A stretch of 64,000 bases of DNA from Pinus tabuliformis (GCA_031772625.1 CM062816.1:1669771058-1669835057), one strand, 5' to 3'; shown: positions 36,213 through 47,998, counted from the first letter of the stretch. Program-made: numbers and translations. The notes: generated from the letters alone by a model not told the origin.

Positions 36213-38538
36213 AGAATATTAATACGATGTATCTATGACATATGTAAACTATTTTTGGACAATTACAAAATATGAAAATTTTAGGACTTGTAGTTCCTGC
36301 CAACAAGGATCGGTCCTTGAGTTTGCCCAAAATTACTTATAGAAGGCATTAAAAAATTTTAAATGTCAAGAGAATTTTTCATTATATTTTTTAAATTTTT
36401 GTAGCTACACCACTTATTCCTTAACTTGTCACTACCTCACAACCCTTTTTATTTAACCAGTAAATACTCAAAAACTTACTCACTCATAGCACAATATATC
36501 CAAAAATAATGTTCCAAAAAACCCTTAAAAAGTAATTTATTAAAACATAGAGAAAACTTTATACCTTTTGAAGGGAAAGACTCAAAACTTTGAGATACAT
36601 CTATCGAGTTCAAATAAAAACATGGAAGATAAAGTAAGAAAATATTTCAAACAACTATTTTCACTGGTTATACCAATATATGGACTGCATAGTACCATGC
36701 AAACAAAATAATTATTTTTCCCTTTTTTACAGTCTCAAACCTTTATGAATTAGATGACAACAACTAAGGTTTAAATGAGGGGAAACCCCTAAATCTTGGC
36801 CTCTCCCTACTCTCCAAAAAAAATGTAGTGGGTTGGACCTATGAAAGTAGTAACAATAGTCTTTAAGCATACAACTTGTGGACTAACAACTCATAAGTCG
36901 TGGCCTGTTAACACATAGGATAAACAACTATGACTCACAATGATGGAAAAGACTCTAATTTCAATGAAAAACAAAATATGGTTGATATAAGTAGAAAAAA
37001 ATGAGGCCATGAGGCTCACATGCTCTCTTAGACGGCAATAGGTAAACACTCAACGACTTTGCACTCTCACTAAATAAAAACTTTAGTTCTTGCATTAGAG
37101 ATGGAAAGGGGTATAATGTTGCAGTGAAAAGGAAGAAAGTGTTAGAAATTATGCTTGATCCTCATTGAATGTGAACTTTCTGCTGGAAGAGCAGAGGGAT
37201 TCTTTATGAGTTGCAGTAGTTTTTGATAATGAAATTGAGGTCGAGGAGGATAATTACAATGCTACAAATTGTTCTGATTAGATCGTCTAAAGTATTTGGA
37301 TGGGTTGTAATACCATGAAGGATTTGTTCCCATCTCTCAAATTATCAACCAACAACTTCTTTCCCCTGGTGTGTTTTCAACTTGGAATTGGAGTCCATTA
37401 AGTTTTCAAATTGGAATTTTTGACAGTCGCCTAATCAACATTTGATAGAGATGTTTCCTCGTATATCAGATTGAAAAGTTGTTAATGAAACTGCATGGGA
37501 TGAGTTTCTCATAAATAAATAAATTGTCATTGCATCAATTGATCAACAACATCTCAAGTTTAGGACAATTGAAATACAATGCTCGTAGCTGGTATTAATA
37601 ATTACAATTTTGTAAATTATGCAGGACTGAGGAGTTGGATCAGACCCCGATGCTATTTTTGGGAATATTGATTGTAGAAGGATTGTGAATAAGAATATGA
37701 ATTTGAGTAGGTGCATTATGCATCTAGACTGTCGTGATGAAAATACATATTTTGGGAAGGCTTCCATGAGGAGTGCATTTTTGGAATGTTATGACATGAA
37801 GTAAGACACATTGTCGATGTTGATATTCATCTTCATTCCTTTGGCTATAGTGGAAGAGTTGAAATTATCCAAGCTCGCTTATGTTCTCAAATGTACATAT
37901 GAAATTGATGAAATATTTCAAATATCTTAATGAAATGCTCCATTGTCTATATCCTAGCTTCCCTAATTGACCAAGATTATAGAAAAAAAATGTATTCTCA
38001 TTGGAGGAAGGGTCTTTTAATTTTGGATCTTTGATGTTTATAAAAAAATCCCCAATACAATTTCTAATAAGAATATATAAATATGTATATGACAAACTTA
38101 CCTCTACTTGGTTTCATGGTGAGATGCAACCAAAGTTCTGTTACAAATCATGAGTGTGTCAAACCACACTCATATGCAACCTTATATTAAAAATTAAAAA
38201 CGAAGTGTCAATATATATGTTGATTGGTTTTCAGGATGGGGAAATGATAGAATAAGATGGTAATTGTAAATGTAATGATAATTATTATTATTTTTTGGAA
38301 TTCCTTTCATATTTGTAACTACGAAGTATTTTTTTATTTTTATTTTTTTAATGTTGGTGTTATGAATTTTTTATGGCTCTCATAAGTAATATAGATTAAT
38401 CACTTATTGTTTCAAGAATTATAAGTTCTAATTTTTGATAACTTCTTGTTGCAACCCTAGTTTTAATTGTCAGAAATATCTTATTAAAGGGAATTCTTTT
38501 TGTGATGAAACCAACATGTTTGATTTTTATCCATGAAG
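36213..38538. other. CACTA internal DNA with one unexplained open stretch
   Basis: Most of this stretch shows nothing recognisable. At about 37630-37803 on the + strand an open stretch of some 55-60 codons reads GSDPDAIFGNIDCRRIVNKN, then LSRCIMHLDCRDENTYFGKA and SMRSAFLECYDMK before a stop. Its balanced composition and the intron-like surroundings would fit another captured exon, but I do not recognise the family. Confidence 0.35.
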
Positions 38539-38810
38539 GTTAGCATTTGGAATACAAAACCAGTGGGAAAAGAAGTGGATGTTATCAAACAACTCATACA
38601 TTGTTGTCCATTCGAAACCACTTTGGCTCTATTAATTGTGTCAGGTGGGCTAAACATGGTCGCTATGTAGCTTCAGGCTCTAATGATAAAGTGATTCTTA
38701 TCCATGGGAAAAACCCTGGGTCTGGAACTACAGATTTTGGTAGTGGATAAACTCTAGATGTTGAGAATTGGAAAGTTGTGATGACTTTGTGAGGTCATGC
38801 TGCAAATGTG
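38539..38810 (+). pseudogene. HIRA: HIRA histone chaperone fragment (WD40 exon)
   Basis: One exon-like block is preceded by an AG acceptor and followed by a GT donor at 38811. It reads [11 protein letters not shown], then after a frameshift [43 protein letters not shown], stop, LDVENWKVVMTL, stop, GHAANV. This is the N-terminal WD40 propeller of plant HIRA, which deposits histone H3.3 independently of replication. The two stops (38748 and 38790) and the frameshift make it a pseudogene. The retained splice borders show it came from genomic DNA. It is the first of four host-derived blocks in the CACTA element, all on the + strand. Confidence 0.85.
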
Positions 38811-41259
38811 GTAATTTTATGTTGACATATTTTGATTGTTTTAAATATTTAAAATATTTCAGTATGGTTTTAAATGTAAACTTGTTGAATCAACCTTCTT
38901 TTGGATTGTGATTTCAATAAATAAATTTATCAGTGGATTAACATTGTAGGGAACTAAAGTGACTAAACGTTGTGTTCCCATGAATTGGGTTTCATGAAGA
39001 TGTTTATATTTAAATAATTAGTATGGAAGCAAATTGAATCATTTATTTACTGGGCCGATTTTCATCATCATTATAACCCACTAAGAAGTGGTGTACGTTT
39101 TAACCTATCCTCTTTTTAAAATTGAGCATACCTTGATCACTTTACATTTTGTCCCATGTTGGAAACATAACATGCGGGGGTAGAAGTATGTACTGAAAAG
39201 TAGGCTAGAGGTTCCATCCATATCAACATTCAAGATGGTATGTAGGAAAATGTTTATATTTTTTAGACAACTTGAGAACAATCTGGTAATTTCGATCTCT
39301 AGGAGGTGACATGCTTTTGGAGTATGTAATGATCCCTTGTTATGATTTCCTATGGACTTGTTTTCATATATACGACAACAAATTCTGACTGGTTTATTGC
39401 TTTCCAAGTATGTGGTTTTTGTACATTGATGTGGTATGTGTTTGTTATGTTAATTTAATTCTCTTGTTTAAAAAAAAATAGGTCTGCTTGTGCTTGATGA
39501 ATGTCCTTGGTTATGAATTCCTCTTATGGTGAATAGTGTAGATTACTTTTCTCTATTGATCTGATATATTGTATCTTTAAAATGCTAGTTATTTATCATA
39601 TTTTATTTATGCAATACTTTTTTTAGATTTTCTTGTGATTGTCCATCATTTTGATTTAACTAATGTTTTTTTTTTTTTTTTTTTAAGAGACTTTTGTAAT
39701 TTTTTCTTCAACCTTTCTTGAATTCATTTTGATACTTAGTTATTCAATTCCCCAGGGCTAGAGTGAGGTTGTTGGTACTAGGTGAACCCATATGTATACT
39801 CACTTAAGATTTCTCAAGGCTCGAAGCCAATACAACAATATTCATCAAGGCATTATAGTTCATCATGTCACTAGCTAGAATTTGAACCTAGTTGGGGAAG
39901 ATAACAACCATTCTGCCCAACCACCCGAGATACCCCTAATTGACTATTCAATGCACACATCTATTAAACTAGAAATGTAATTTATTTTTATTTTAATTGA
40001 GAGATAATTAATGCTAGCACAATCTAATCCATCATTCTGAAAGTTATAACTTGTCCCGCACTTTCACATTGCCATAGAGAATATTTTCTTTGGAATATCT
40101 TTTCTGAGTCAAACACATTGGGACACATGTGTGTGCCTTATGTTTTCCTGGCGAAATTGCAGTAAAAACATTTATTGTTTAATATTTAGGCTGTAAAGTG
40201 TTTGTTATAATGACCTTTAGTACTTGTGCATCTAGTGAGTTTCCACTATAGCAAAAATAATATGCAAATATAAAACACAATTAATTCTTCTGAAATGTGG
40301 TGTTGCTACTGCCTATAGTAATCATATTTCATAATTTTTTTTTGTACATAGGCCACTCAAGAATTCACTATTTATAGTGAATTTTGTAGCAAGCACTTTA
40401 GGAGCATACAACTCTCGAGTCCAGCACAATTCTGTCAATTTCATTGGCATTGACAAAAGTCTCTTTATAACACTAGGCCTTTTCCAAAGATTTTAGCATA
40501 ATGGAGAGGTTGTGCAATGCATGCCATCCATGACTATGAACGAACTTGCAAAGGGGGGTGAATATGTTGTATAAGTCTTTTTAATTTAAAACTTCCTTCA
40601 AAAAATGGAACAAAACAATCACAAGATCACCATAAATAAGCAAATAAGTGTGCCATTTATGTAATCATCTCAAGAATATAATTATCCAAGCTTTAAAACA
40701 ACTTATGGTTGCACCTAGTAACTACAATGAGCTTGCTTGCTTACTTGCTCCGCTCTCGGATGGTATATTGATTACCTTGTTAAATAACTTTCACAACCTT
40801 CCTGCAGTTTGCATGGATTAGATTCGTTGCTAAGGGTTTACAATCCTTTAAAGTTCTTTATGTGGCTGGAGTTTGGATGTCTTTATCTTTGGATTTGATG
40901 CAATGAACACATTATTTGCTTGTAATACTTTGTCACAACAATACATGGCACAATGCATAAAGTTGAGATTCTTCTTCTTAGGGACCACATTCCTAGGTTA
41001 TTCCATTCTTGACTTCCATATGTATAAATATCGACAAAACTTTTGTGAACCCTACATATGTGCAAACAACTAAGGCCCATCTATGATCTTTTGATGTTCA
41101 TTTTATTAATCATTTTCTTACCATATAACATGCAATTGTGCATTGTGCTTGCAGGGATTAATACAAATTAACACTTGTAAATTAGATATCTATTATATAT
41201 CTAACACTTCAAATCAAGGTGATTTGTATTATCTCACAAAATATTGTAGACAATTAGTC
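38811..41259. other. DNA between the HIRA and Bud32 fragments
   Basis: I see no coding exon here. It contains a T-rich tract near 39668 and a possible SINE on the minus strand at about 39760-39930. A 22-base near-perfect palindrome (AATTCACTAT with its complement) lies at about 40371-40393. Confidence 0.5.
39760..39935 (-). repeat. Possible tRNA-derived SINE
   Basis: On the minus strand GGTTCAAATTC at 39888-39878 is one base from the B-box consensus. The sequence before it (TCGGGTGGTTGGGCAGAATGG) resembles a tRNA-like 5' part, although the A-box fit is poor. Confidence is low for that reason. Confidence 0.35.
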
Positions 41260-43379
41260 ATGGAGATTGAATGTGAGGAGAAACAGTTTCCATCAAGGCA
41301 ACCAGTGAAGCAGGGTGTAGAGGCTATGAGTGAAATTAACTGGTTGTCTTATTGTTTCCTTGAGTTTTGCTAGCATGTTGGCTTTCTGTATTATTTTCTT
41401 TTGAAGAGTTTAACTATTTGCATGCAAAGATATTTGAATGCAAATTTCAGGGAAGAAGGGCCATTATTAAAGAGTGTTTTTCCAAGAACCTTGAAATGTC
41501 TTTATGGGCTCATTGTATGAGACAAATTAGTTTGTTTTTTTTTATATCTTTACTTCATGGCTATAAGGAGATAGATTATTATTCATGTTGCCTAAGGTGG
41601 TTGTGAGTGGGATCCTTATAAAAATGTGATTCTAGGAAGCACATTGCATGGCTAAGGCTAGAAAGCTTGGAGTTGCAACTCCACTCTTTTTGCCCTGGAT
41701 TCTGAGCTTCACACCCTTACATTTGAATATATAGAGGGTCTATATATGAAAGAGGTGTTTTTTGCAATCAAGATCACTTCTTGGCTATGGTATGTTTTTC
41801 TAGTCATATTAAAATGCAATATGATCTATAGTGTGAATTTAAGGATAGTCATTGCTAGCTTGGAATAATCATTTTTAATTTGATTTAGCTCCAATTTACT
41901 TGGTCTTCCTTTGATCCCCTATGCCAGTAATTTTATGTTTGTCTTAGCTGAACAAGAAAGATCCTTGATTGCTTTGTAACTACAGAGGAACAAATAGGAG
42001 ATATTGCTCAACAGATAGGTAGAGTTGTTGGACTTTTACATGATGGAGGTTTGGTGCATGGTGATCTGACAACATCAAATATGATAATTCATCAAGATTC
42101 CAAACAGTTGGTATGAAGTTATTTTGAATGATGCCTTTTTCCAATCCAAATACATTGATTGGAAAAATCTTACCCTTGGTCGGTTGTAGGCTTTGTTTTT
42201 TAATCCTAAACTATGAAAATTGTTTAATGCAATTACAAATTTTACTGCATTTTAACTACATGTAAATCTTTGTGTTTGCAAACCACAAAGACATGCACAA
42301 TTTGTTAATTCCTATTTTTCTTGGATTTCTAAAAGAAAAAGTAAGTTTCCTTAGATCTGTTCAATCTCAATGCATATACAACTTGTCTTTAGTGGCTTGG
42401 AAAGTCTTCTCAATTGATGCCATGTACATAGCGCATAATAATTTGGCTTGTCTTTTATGTTTAGCATGTTAAACTATCTTTGCAATATATGATGTTATGG
42501 GAAAATAAATATTTGAAATTTGTAAATTATAATGTTTTTGAAACAGGTCATGATTGACTTTGGTCTTAGTTTCACATCTACATTGCTAGAAGCTATAGAT
42601 TTATATGTTTTAGAGAGAGCATTGTTGTCAATGAATTCTTCTAGTAGGAATGTTGTAAGTTGGCATTGTTGTTAACTCTTAACTCTGGCATATGCTTGTC
42701 TTTTAATGCCAATAAGCTATTGTTCTTATTTCTGTTATGACTTGGGGTAGCTTATTACTTACTGATATTTTATTCCACTGGATTGCAGATGGAAAGAGTA
42801 CTTGCTTCTTACAGAAAATCATCAAAGCAATGGTCAACTACATTGAATAAACTAGGTCAAGGTAAATTTGAGTTCCGGAATTTGTTGCAATTGTATCTAT
42901 TATTTGGTCAGCACATAATTTCTTATCCTAGTGAAGGACTGTATTCATGAATTTATGTTTTCACTTGCCTCCTTATTCCAAATTCAAATATTTGTTAGGT
43001 GGATTGTACTTGGTGATTGTCAACTTGTCCTTGTTGTCGTTGGTATTGAAAACTCTTCATTTCTCATAATCGCAATTTAATACAGTTCCCGAAATTTGTT
43101 GCAATTGTATCTATCATTTGGTCAACACATGATTTCTTATCCCAGTGAAGGACTGTATTCATAAATTTATGTTTTCACTTGCCTCTTGATTCCAAATTCA
43201 AATATTTGTTAGGTGGATTGTTCTTTGTGACTGTCAACTTGTCCTTGTTGTCTTTGGTATTGAAAACTCTTCATTTCTCATAATTGCAATTTAATACAAA
43301 TTTTCACTGCAATAACTTACATTTTTGGGTTTGTTTTGCAGTTCGTTTGCATGGTAGAAAGCGTACAATGTTAGGCTAA
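41260..43379 (+). pseudogene. Bud32/PRPK (p53-related protein kinase, KEOPS subunit) gene copy with introns
   Basis: Blocks of an almost full-length gene are visible. Start MEIECEEKQFPSRQPVKQGV at 41260. IFECKFQGRRAIIKECFSK at about 41430. EAHCMAKARKLGVATPLF and, one frameshift later, LDSELHTLTFEYIEGLYMKE at 41636-41760. IAQQIGRVVGLLHDGGLVHG and DLTTSNMII at 41985-42110, containing the catalytic loop HGDLTTSN. VMIDFGLSFTSTLLEAIDLY at 42547-42654 with DFG. MERVLASYRKSSKQWSTTLN at 42789-42861. VRLHGRKRTMLG and TAA at 43342-43379. The last four exons keep canonical GT/AG borders. Bud32 is the kinase/ATPase of KEOPS, needed for tRNA t6A modification. The exon 2-3 part lacks some residues and has a frameshift, so it is probably dead. 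Confidence 0.85.
42871..43298 (+). repeat. 213-bp tandem duplication inside the last Bud32 intron
   Basis: Two adjacent copies begin AGTTCC at 42871 and 43084 and share TTTGTTGCAATTGTATCTAT, then GTGAAGGACTGTATTCAT and CAACTTGTCCTTGTTGTC. They differ at a minority of positions. The duplication lies fully within the intron. Confidence 0.9.
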
Positions 43380-44148
43380 GAATCATAAATTATTATGGAT
43401 GTATATCTTTTTGTAAACTATCAAGTCTCTGGTTGTTTTCTATCAAGCTTAAAGATGTTTAGATTTTGATTTCTTAATTTTTTGGTGTCTTTGATTAAAG
43501 GAAGATTTTGTCATAAACTTTGATGTGGTGGATACTTGCAGAACTCTGCTGAAGTATATTCATTTGCAGTATCCAAAAACATTGGATTTTAAGTGATATC
43601 ATTATGTTGTTTTAAGCATTTTAATTCTATGTGATAGTTCATATTGTTTTAATATCTTATGCAAAGCTAAAATATAGTTTCAGTTCAAAATGTCAAACAA
43701 CCTTGACATGTTGCATTCTTGTAAATAAACAACAAATTCAAGGGTTTAGTTCAACTATTGTTACCAATGCTTCTGAATATATGGCTAGCTTAAAGCTAGA
43801 ATGTGTCTGGTTTGAATCCCCATTGGATGAGGTGTGCTAGTCTTCGCTGATGGGTTTAATAGGAATGTGATAGAATGTGGGGAATCACCCCTTAGGTTTC
43901 AGTGTGAGGTTTTCCTTGGAAAAAAGGTTCAATAGTATTTTATTTCAGTAGATGTGATTATATTAACATTGTGGACTATGATTGAAACATGCTTTGGTAA
44001 AAAACTATCAATAGGACATGCCTTTATAAGTAATTGGAGGTATTTTATAGTAGTAAAGTTATAGTGTTATTCCTAATCTTTACTACTGAAGAAGACAAGA
44101 AAAAGGGATTATTTTCAAATGTGTTACCAAACATAGATATTATTTAAG
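43380..44148. other. DNA between the Bud32 and LACS fragments
   Basis: This begins as the likely 3' untranslated region of the Bud32 copy. I see no other exon. A coordinate where Bud32 sequence ends and LACS sequence begins cannot be placed by eye. Confidence 0.4.
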
Positions 44149-44427
44149 GTGTGGCGTGCTAGATCAATAATGTATGTTAAGCTTCAACATGGGGAATATG
44201 TCTCTTTGGGCAAGGTATTGATGATTCTTACCAAAATATTTCAACTCTGTAAGTCGTTTAGTTTTTTTTCTTCAGCTACCACATCCCAAGATGTTTCCCT
44301 TGTGCAGGTGGAAGCAGCTCTGGAAGTGTGCCATTATTTGGACAATATCATGTTAAATGCATACCCATTCCCCAATTGTTGTGTGGCTCTTGTTGTTCCA
44401 TCCCATCAATGATCCGAATGGAAAATG

Positions 44428-44745
44428 GCATCAACCCATGGTACTCATCCACCCATATTATTCATCGACCCATGGAATTTACCCATGGTATTGTAAATGG
44501 CATCCACCCATGGTATTGTAAGTGACATCCACCCATGGTATTTATTCACCCATGGTATTGTGACATCCACCCATGGTATTCATTCACCCATGGAATTGGC
44601 CCGTGGTATTGTGAAATCCACCCTTGGTATTGTGACATCCACCCATGGTATTCATTCACCCATGGAATTGGCCCGTGGTATTGTGAAATCCACCCATGGT
44701 ATTCATTCACCCATGGAATTGACCCGTGGTATTGTAACTGAAAAA
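44428..44745 (+). repeat. CCCATGG minisatellite in the left LTR
   Basis: Units of CACCCATGGTATT joined by GTGACATC, CATT or GAATTGGCCCGTGG recur at irregular 20-40 bp spacing. All frames stay open and give HPWYCDIHPWYSFTHGI-like repeats. These are consequences of the repeat and not a gene. Confidence 0.9.
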
Positions 44746-45077
44746 TACTATAAGTAACAAGTCACATTTTGTAAAAGGAGGTTGTCCGCCACAATGTAGC
44801 CTTTAAAGTTCAGAGGCATGTAGCCACCACATCTCTTCTCAGAGATAAGTTACCATCACCCTAGCTAGTTTATTTCCATCACTGTTTGTAAGCATATTTC
44901 ATTATTTTACATTAATGAAATGAAGTATTATTTCCGCTGCATATCTGTGCTTATGGTTATCTCTGTAATTTGTTGCGTTCCTGTTTAAATCCAGATCAGT
45001 GGGTTTTAATAAAAAAGTTTCTTTGTGGTTTTGTTTATTGGGCATTCTCCTATTTTTCTTTTGGAAATTCAAGTTTT

Positions 45078-45197
45078 CAGATCTTGGGGTCCTTTCCCCC
45101 AAGATCCATTGCAAGTTTTCAGATCTTGGGGGTCTCTCCTCCCAAGATCCATTTCAATCTTTTAGATCTTGGGGGCCTCCTCCCAAGATCCGGATCA
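45078..45197 (+). repeat. Three consecutive stem-loops in the left LTR
   Basis: AGATCTTGGGG...CCCCAAGATC occurs three times in a row with loops of a few bases. The arms are 9-11 bp and nearly perfect. The same three lie at 46815-46925 in the right LTR. Confidence 0.85.
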
Positions 45198-45198
45198 G

Positions 45199-45210
45199 TG
45201 GTATCAGAGC
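45199..45210 (+). other. Primer-binding site of the short element
   Basis: TGGTATCAGAGC starts one base after the LTR. Confidence 0.9.
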
Positions 45211-46127
45211 AAGTTATGATTCCATGGGAATGAGGGTTTGATGCATATTTCAGTTTCAAATTTTGCAGAAATATTCAACAAACTTCAGGCATGTGCTATA
45301 ACCTCCACAGAGCACTTTCTTGGGTCAAGCAGGAAGAATTTTTCTTTTTTCATTTTTTTGCAGGAATTTTTTTGGGCTTTACGACTTTGCAAATCAGATC
45401 TGAAACATTTGGTACAAAATTTATAAAAACAAATACCAGATCTAGATTCCTCTCGAAAAATCACCCACTTTAAAAAAAAAAATGGGTCGAATCGGAGTTC
45501 GGATGTGGGAGATATCGCTAATTTAAAATCAGCTATTTTATCAGAATGTTTGTGACGACGGAACTATTGTATCGCGAATCTGAGATCTCAGAGTGTCCAG
45601 ATAAGGATTTCCAACTCATGGGAAGATGCAAAATGATCCTTATGCTTCCAAAAACAAGTTATAATAAATATTCTGAGTTATATTGACTGAGTTATGCCCA
45701 TTTTAATTCTGGAGCAGCATTCGGAGTGGGTTTCCATTGGAGACGTGCCCTCCCACCCCACTTTAGTTGGCACCTGCTTCACATTCATCAGTTTCAACAT
45801 AGTAGCATTCGACTTGGGTTATTTGGAGACGTTCCCTCCCACCCCAGGCTATGTAGGGACCTGCTACTTCATCAGCAACCAACATCATGGTTATAGGTCA
45901 ACCACATAAAATCCTTGTCATCGAAGTCCATTTGCTAGGCCGCACACTGTCAGAATCACAGTTGGTCACAAGCATTACAGGGTATCTCTATCCTTGGATC
46001 TTCGTTTATCAGGGTTTTGGGTTAACCACATAAAACCCTTATCTTCAGTGGCTCTTCATATTCAACAAAGGCTTCGCAGGAGGGAACTTTACGCAATGGG
46101 GACCATTGCTTCTTAAGGAGGGAGGAA
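45211..46127 (+). other. Internal region of the short LTR element
   Basis: It is non-coding. The phrase GGAGACGT.CCCTCCCACCCC occurs at about 45740 and again at about 45828. AACCACATAAAA.CCTT occurs at about 45900 and 46024, another small duplication. Confidence 0.7.
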
Positions 46128-46930
46128 TCATCCGAATGGAAAATGGCATCAACCCATGGTACTCATCCACCCATATTATTCATCGACCCATGGAATTTAC
46201 CCATGGTATTGTAAATGGCATCCACCCATGGTATTGTAAGTGACATCCACCCATGGTATTCATTCACCCATGGTATTGTGACATCCACCCATGGTATTCA
46301 TTCACCCATGGAATTGGCCCGTGGTATTGTGAAATCCACCCTTGGTATTCATTCACCCATGGTATTGTGACATCCACCCATGGTATTCATTCACCCATGG
46401 AATTGGCCCGTGGTATTGTGAAATTCACCCATGGTATTCATTCACCCATGGAATTGACCCGTGGTATTGTAACTGAAAAATACTATAAGTAACAAGTCAC
46501 ATTTTGTAAAAGGAGGTTGTCCGCCACAATGTAGCCTTTAAAGTTCAGAGGCATGTAGCCACCACATCTCTTCTCAAAGATAAGCTACCATCACCCTAGC
46601 TAGTTTATTTCCATCACTGTTTGTAAGCATATTTCAGTATTTTACATCAATGAAATGAAGTATTATTTCCGCTGCATATCTGTGCTTAAGGTTATCTCTA
46701 TAATTTGTTGCGTTCCTGTTTAAATCCAGATCAGTGGGTTTTAATAAAAAAGTTTCTTTGTGATTTGTTTATTGGGCATTCTCCTATTTTTCTTCTGGAA
46801 ATTCAAGTTTTCAGATCTCGGGGTCCTTTCCCCCAAGATCCATTGCAAGTTTTCAGATCTTGGGGGTCTCTCCTCCCAAGATCCATTTCAATCTTTAGAT
46901 CTTGGGGGTCTCCTCCCAAGATCCAGATCA
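46128..46930 (+). repeat. 3' LTR of the short element
   Basis: It matches the left LTR closely. The first dinucleotide has changed from TG to TC. Its minisatellite has a different unit order and number. The LACS exon resumes five bases after its end. Confidence 0.9.
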
Positions 46931-47020
46931 ATCAAGCCCTTGAAAGTTGGGTTGAGAAAGAAGGAATTGTTTACAAGGATTTTGTTGATTTGTGTCAAAA
47001 GAGTGAAGTAATTAAAGAAG

Positions 47021-47897
47021 TTTAGAGCTCAATTTTACAGGTATGTTATGGTGTCCATCACTTCTGCTTCATTATACATTTTTAGTTAAGTAAAACTGAG
47101 TAGTAAAATCATCTTAACGAAGGCAATGCTTCGATTATCTTTTTTATGTGGAAATGGTCGAATAAACTAGGTAGTTTTATATCTATGAACATTAGAAGAG
47201 GGGGTAAAGATGAAACACTTAGTTTGCCATTCATATAGTTGGATGAATAAATAGCAAACTTTTATTTTAGATATATCGTTTTCACAATCATTATTTTTGC
47301 ATGGAGCCTTTTAGCATGAATGGTGTTTATTTTTGAAGTTTGATTGTAAAGGCGGATAGATCACCTTCCCCAATAATTGGTTAAGCTCTTTTGTTGAGAA
47401 TTCAAATTAATTTGACCTGCGACTTTTGAAAATTTGGATTGCCTGACAAGCTATTATTGTCACGTTAGATTGAACTTCTATCATATTTTTCAATTTTTGT
47501 TTCTATACTTTATGAATTACTAGGTGTGAGTCTTGCAAAGGAAGGTATGAGACATTCAAGGATGTGCATATAACATTTTGGAGCTTTATTGCTCCCATTT
47601 TTATTGTCTAATTTCTGCCATATGTTTCAAGCATATAAATTATTATTTGAGCACATGTTGCTTATATAATTGACCAAGTTCATGTGTTAGAGAATGAAAT
47701 GTTGTTGCGAATAAAATGACAGGGATTAGACATCATACCTCAAATTATTTGTTTTCACAAGTTATCTACAGCTTGAGATTTTTAGCATGTGACTAATTAG
47801 TTGGCATGATTGTGCTTAAGCTTTCCTTGAAGGTTGAATACTAAGTTAATAAGGTGTTCTTTTATATGGTGATGTTTTATTTGCTTTGTTTATACAG
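47021..47897. other. Non-coding DNA between the LACS and IQM fragments
   Basis: It starts with a plausible GT donor after the LACS exon and ends with the acceptor of the IQM block, so it may be two joined introns. No other exon was recognised. Confidence 0.4.
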
Positions 47898-47998
47898 GTC
47901 ATTTGGCCACATAGTGGCCACTATCGACCAACTGAAGAAAACTTGTTCGAGTTTCTTGCTTTTTATGGGGAAAAATGGATTTGACAGCTAATGTTGAG
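47898..47998 (+). pseudogene. IQM-type calmodulin-binding protein fragment (one exon)
   Basis: The block follows TATACAG and ends before GTATAT, so both splice borders remain. It reads VIWPHSGHYRPTEENLFEFL and, after a frameshift, MDLTANVE. This is the conserved WPHSGHY.PTEEN..EF region near the C-terminus of plant IQ-motif IQM proteins. The shift gives an early stop in the first frame. It is the fourth host-derived block in the CACTA element and is again on the + strand. Confidence 0.75.

Larger units (their letters stand above)
44410..45197 (+). repeat. 5' LTR of the short element
   Basis: It begins TGATCCGAATGG and ends CGGATCA. Two internal repeat systems stand out: a minisatellite of CACCCATGGTATT units (44428-44745) and three stem-loops near the 3' end (45078-45195). 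Confidence 0.9.
44410..46930 (+). mobile_element. Short non-coding LTR retrotransposon in the LACS exon
   Basis: The two direct LTRs are 44410-45197 (788 bp) and 46128-46930 (803 bp). The TSD is ATCAA at 44405-44409 and 46931-46935. The internal region is only about 930 bp, with a primer-binding site TGGTATCAGAGC at 45199 and a purine tract AAGGAGGGAGGA before the right LTR. It has no coding frame beyond repeat translations, so it is of TRIM/LARD type and depends on other elements. Confidence 0.9.
44149..47020 (+). pseudogene. Long-chain acyl-CoA synthetase (LACS8/9-like) fragment, interrupted by an LTR element
   Basis: Exon 44149-44214 reads RSIMYVKLQHGEYVSLGK, with a GT donor next to it. 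Exon 44308-44409 follows an AG acceptor: VEAALEVCHYLDNIML, then CCVALVVPSHQ. The same exon resumes at 46936 after the inserted LTR element with ALESWVEKEGIVYKDFVDLC, then QKSEVIKE, in the same frame. This is the C-terminal part of plant LACS proteins, which activate fatty acids to acyl-CoA (the KLQHGEYVSLGKVE region near the active site). The upstream AMP-binding core and the final exons are absent. The reading is open across both parts, so capture and insertion may both be fairly recent. Confidence 0.85.

Noticed and set aside
38539..38810. A genuine HIRA gene at this locus
   Set aside because: Only one exon's worth is present, with two stops and a frameshift.
41260..43379. A working Bud32 gene
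   Set aside because: Late exons look sound, but there is a frameshift in the middle, missing residues between the glycine-rich part and the next block, and the copy lies inside a transposon.
44497..44757. Open frames with HPWY/THGI repeats
   Set aside because: They are translations of the CCCATGG minisatellite in a non-coding LTR and occur in more than one frame.
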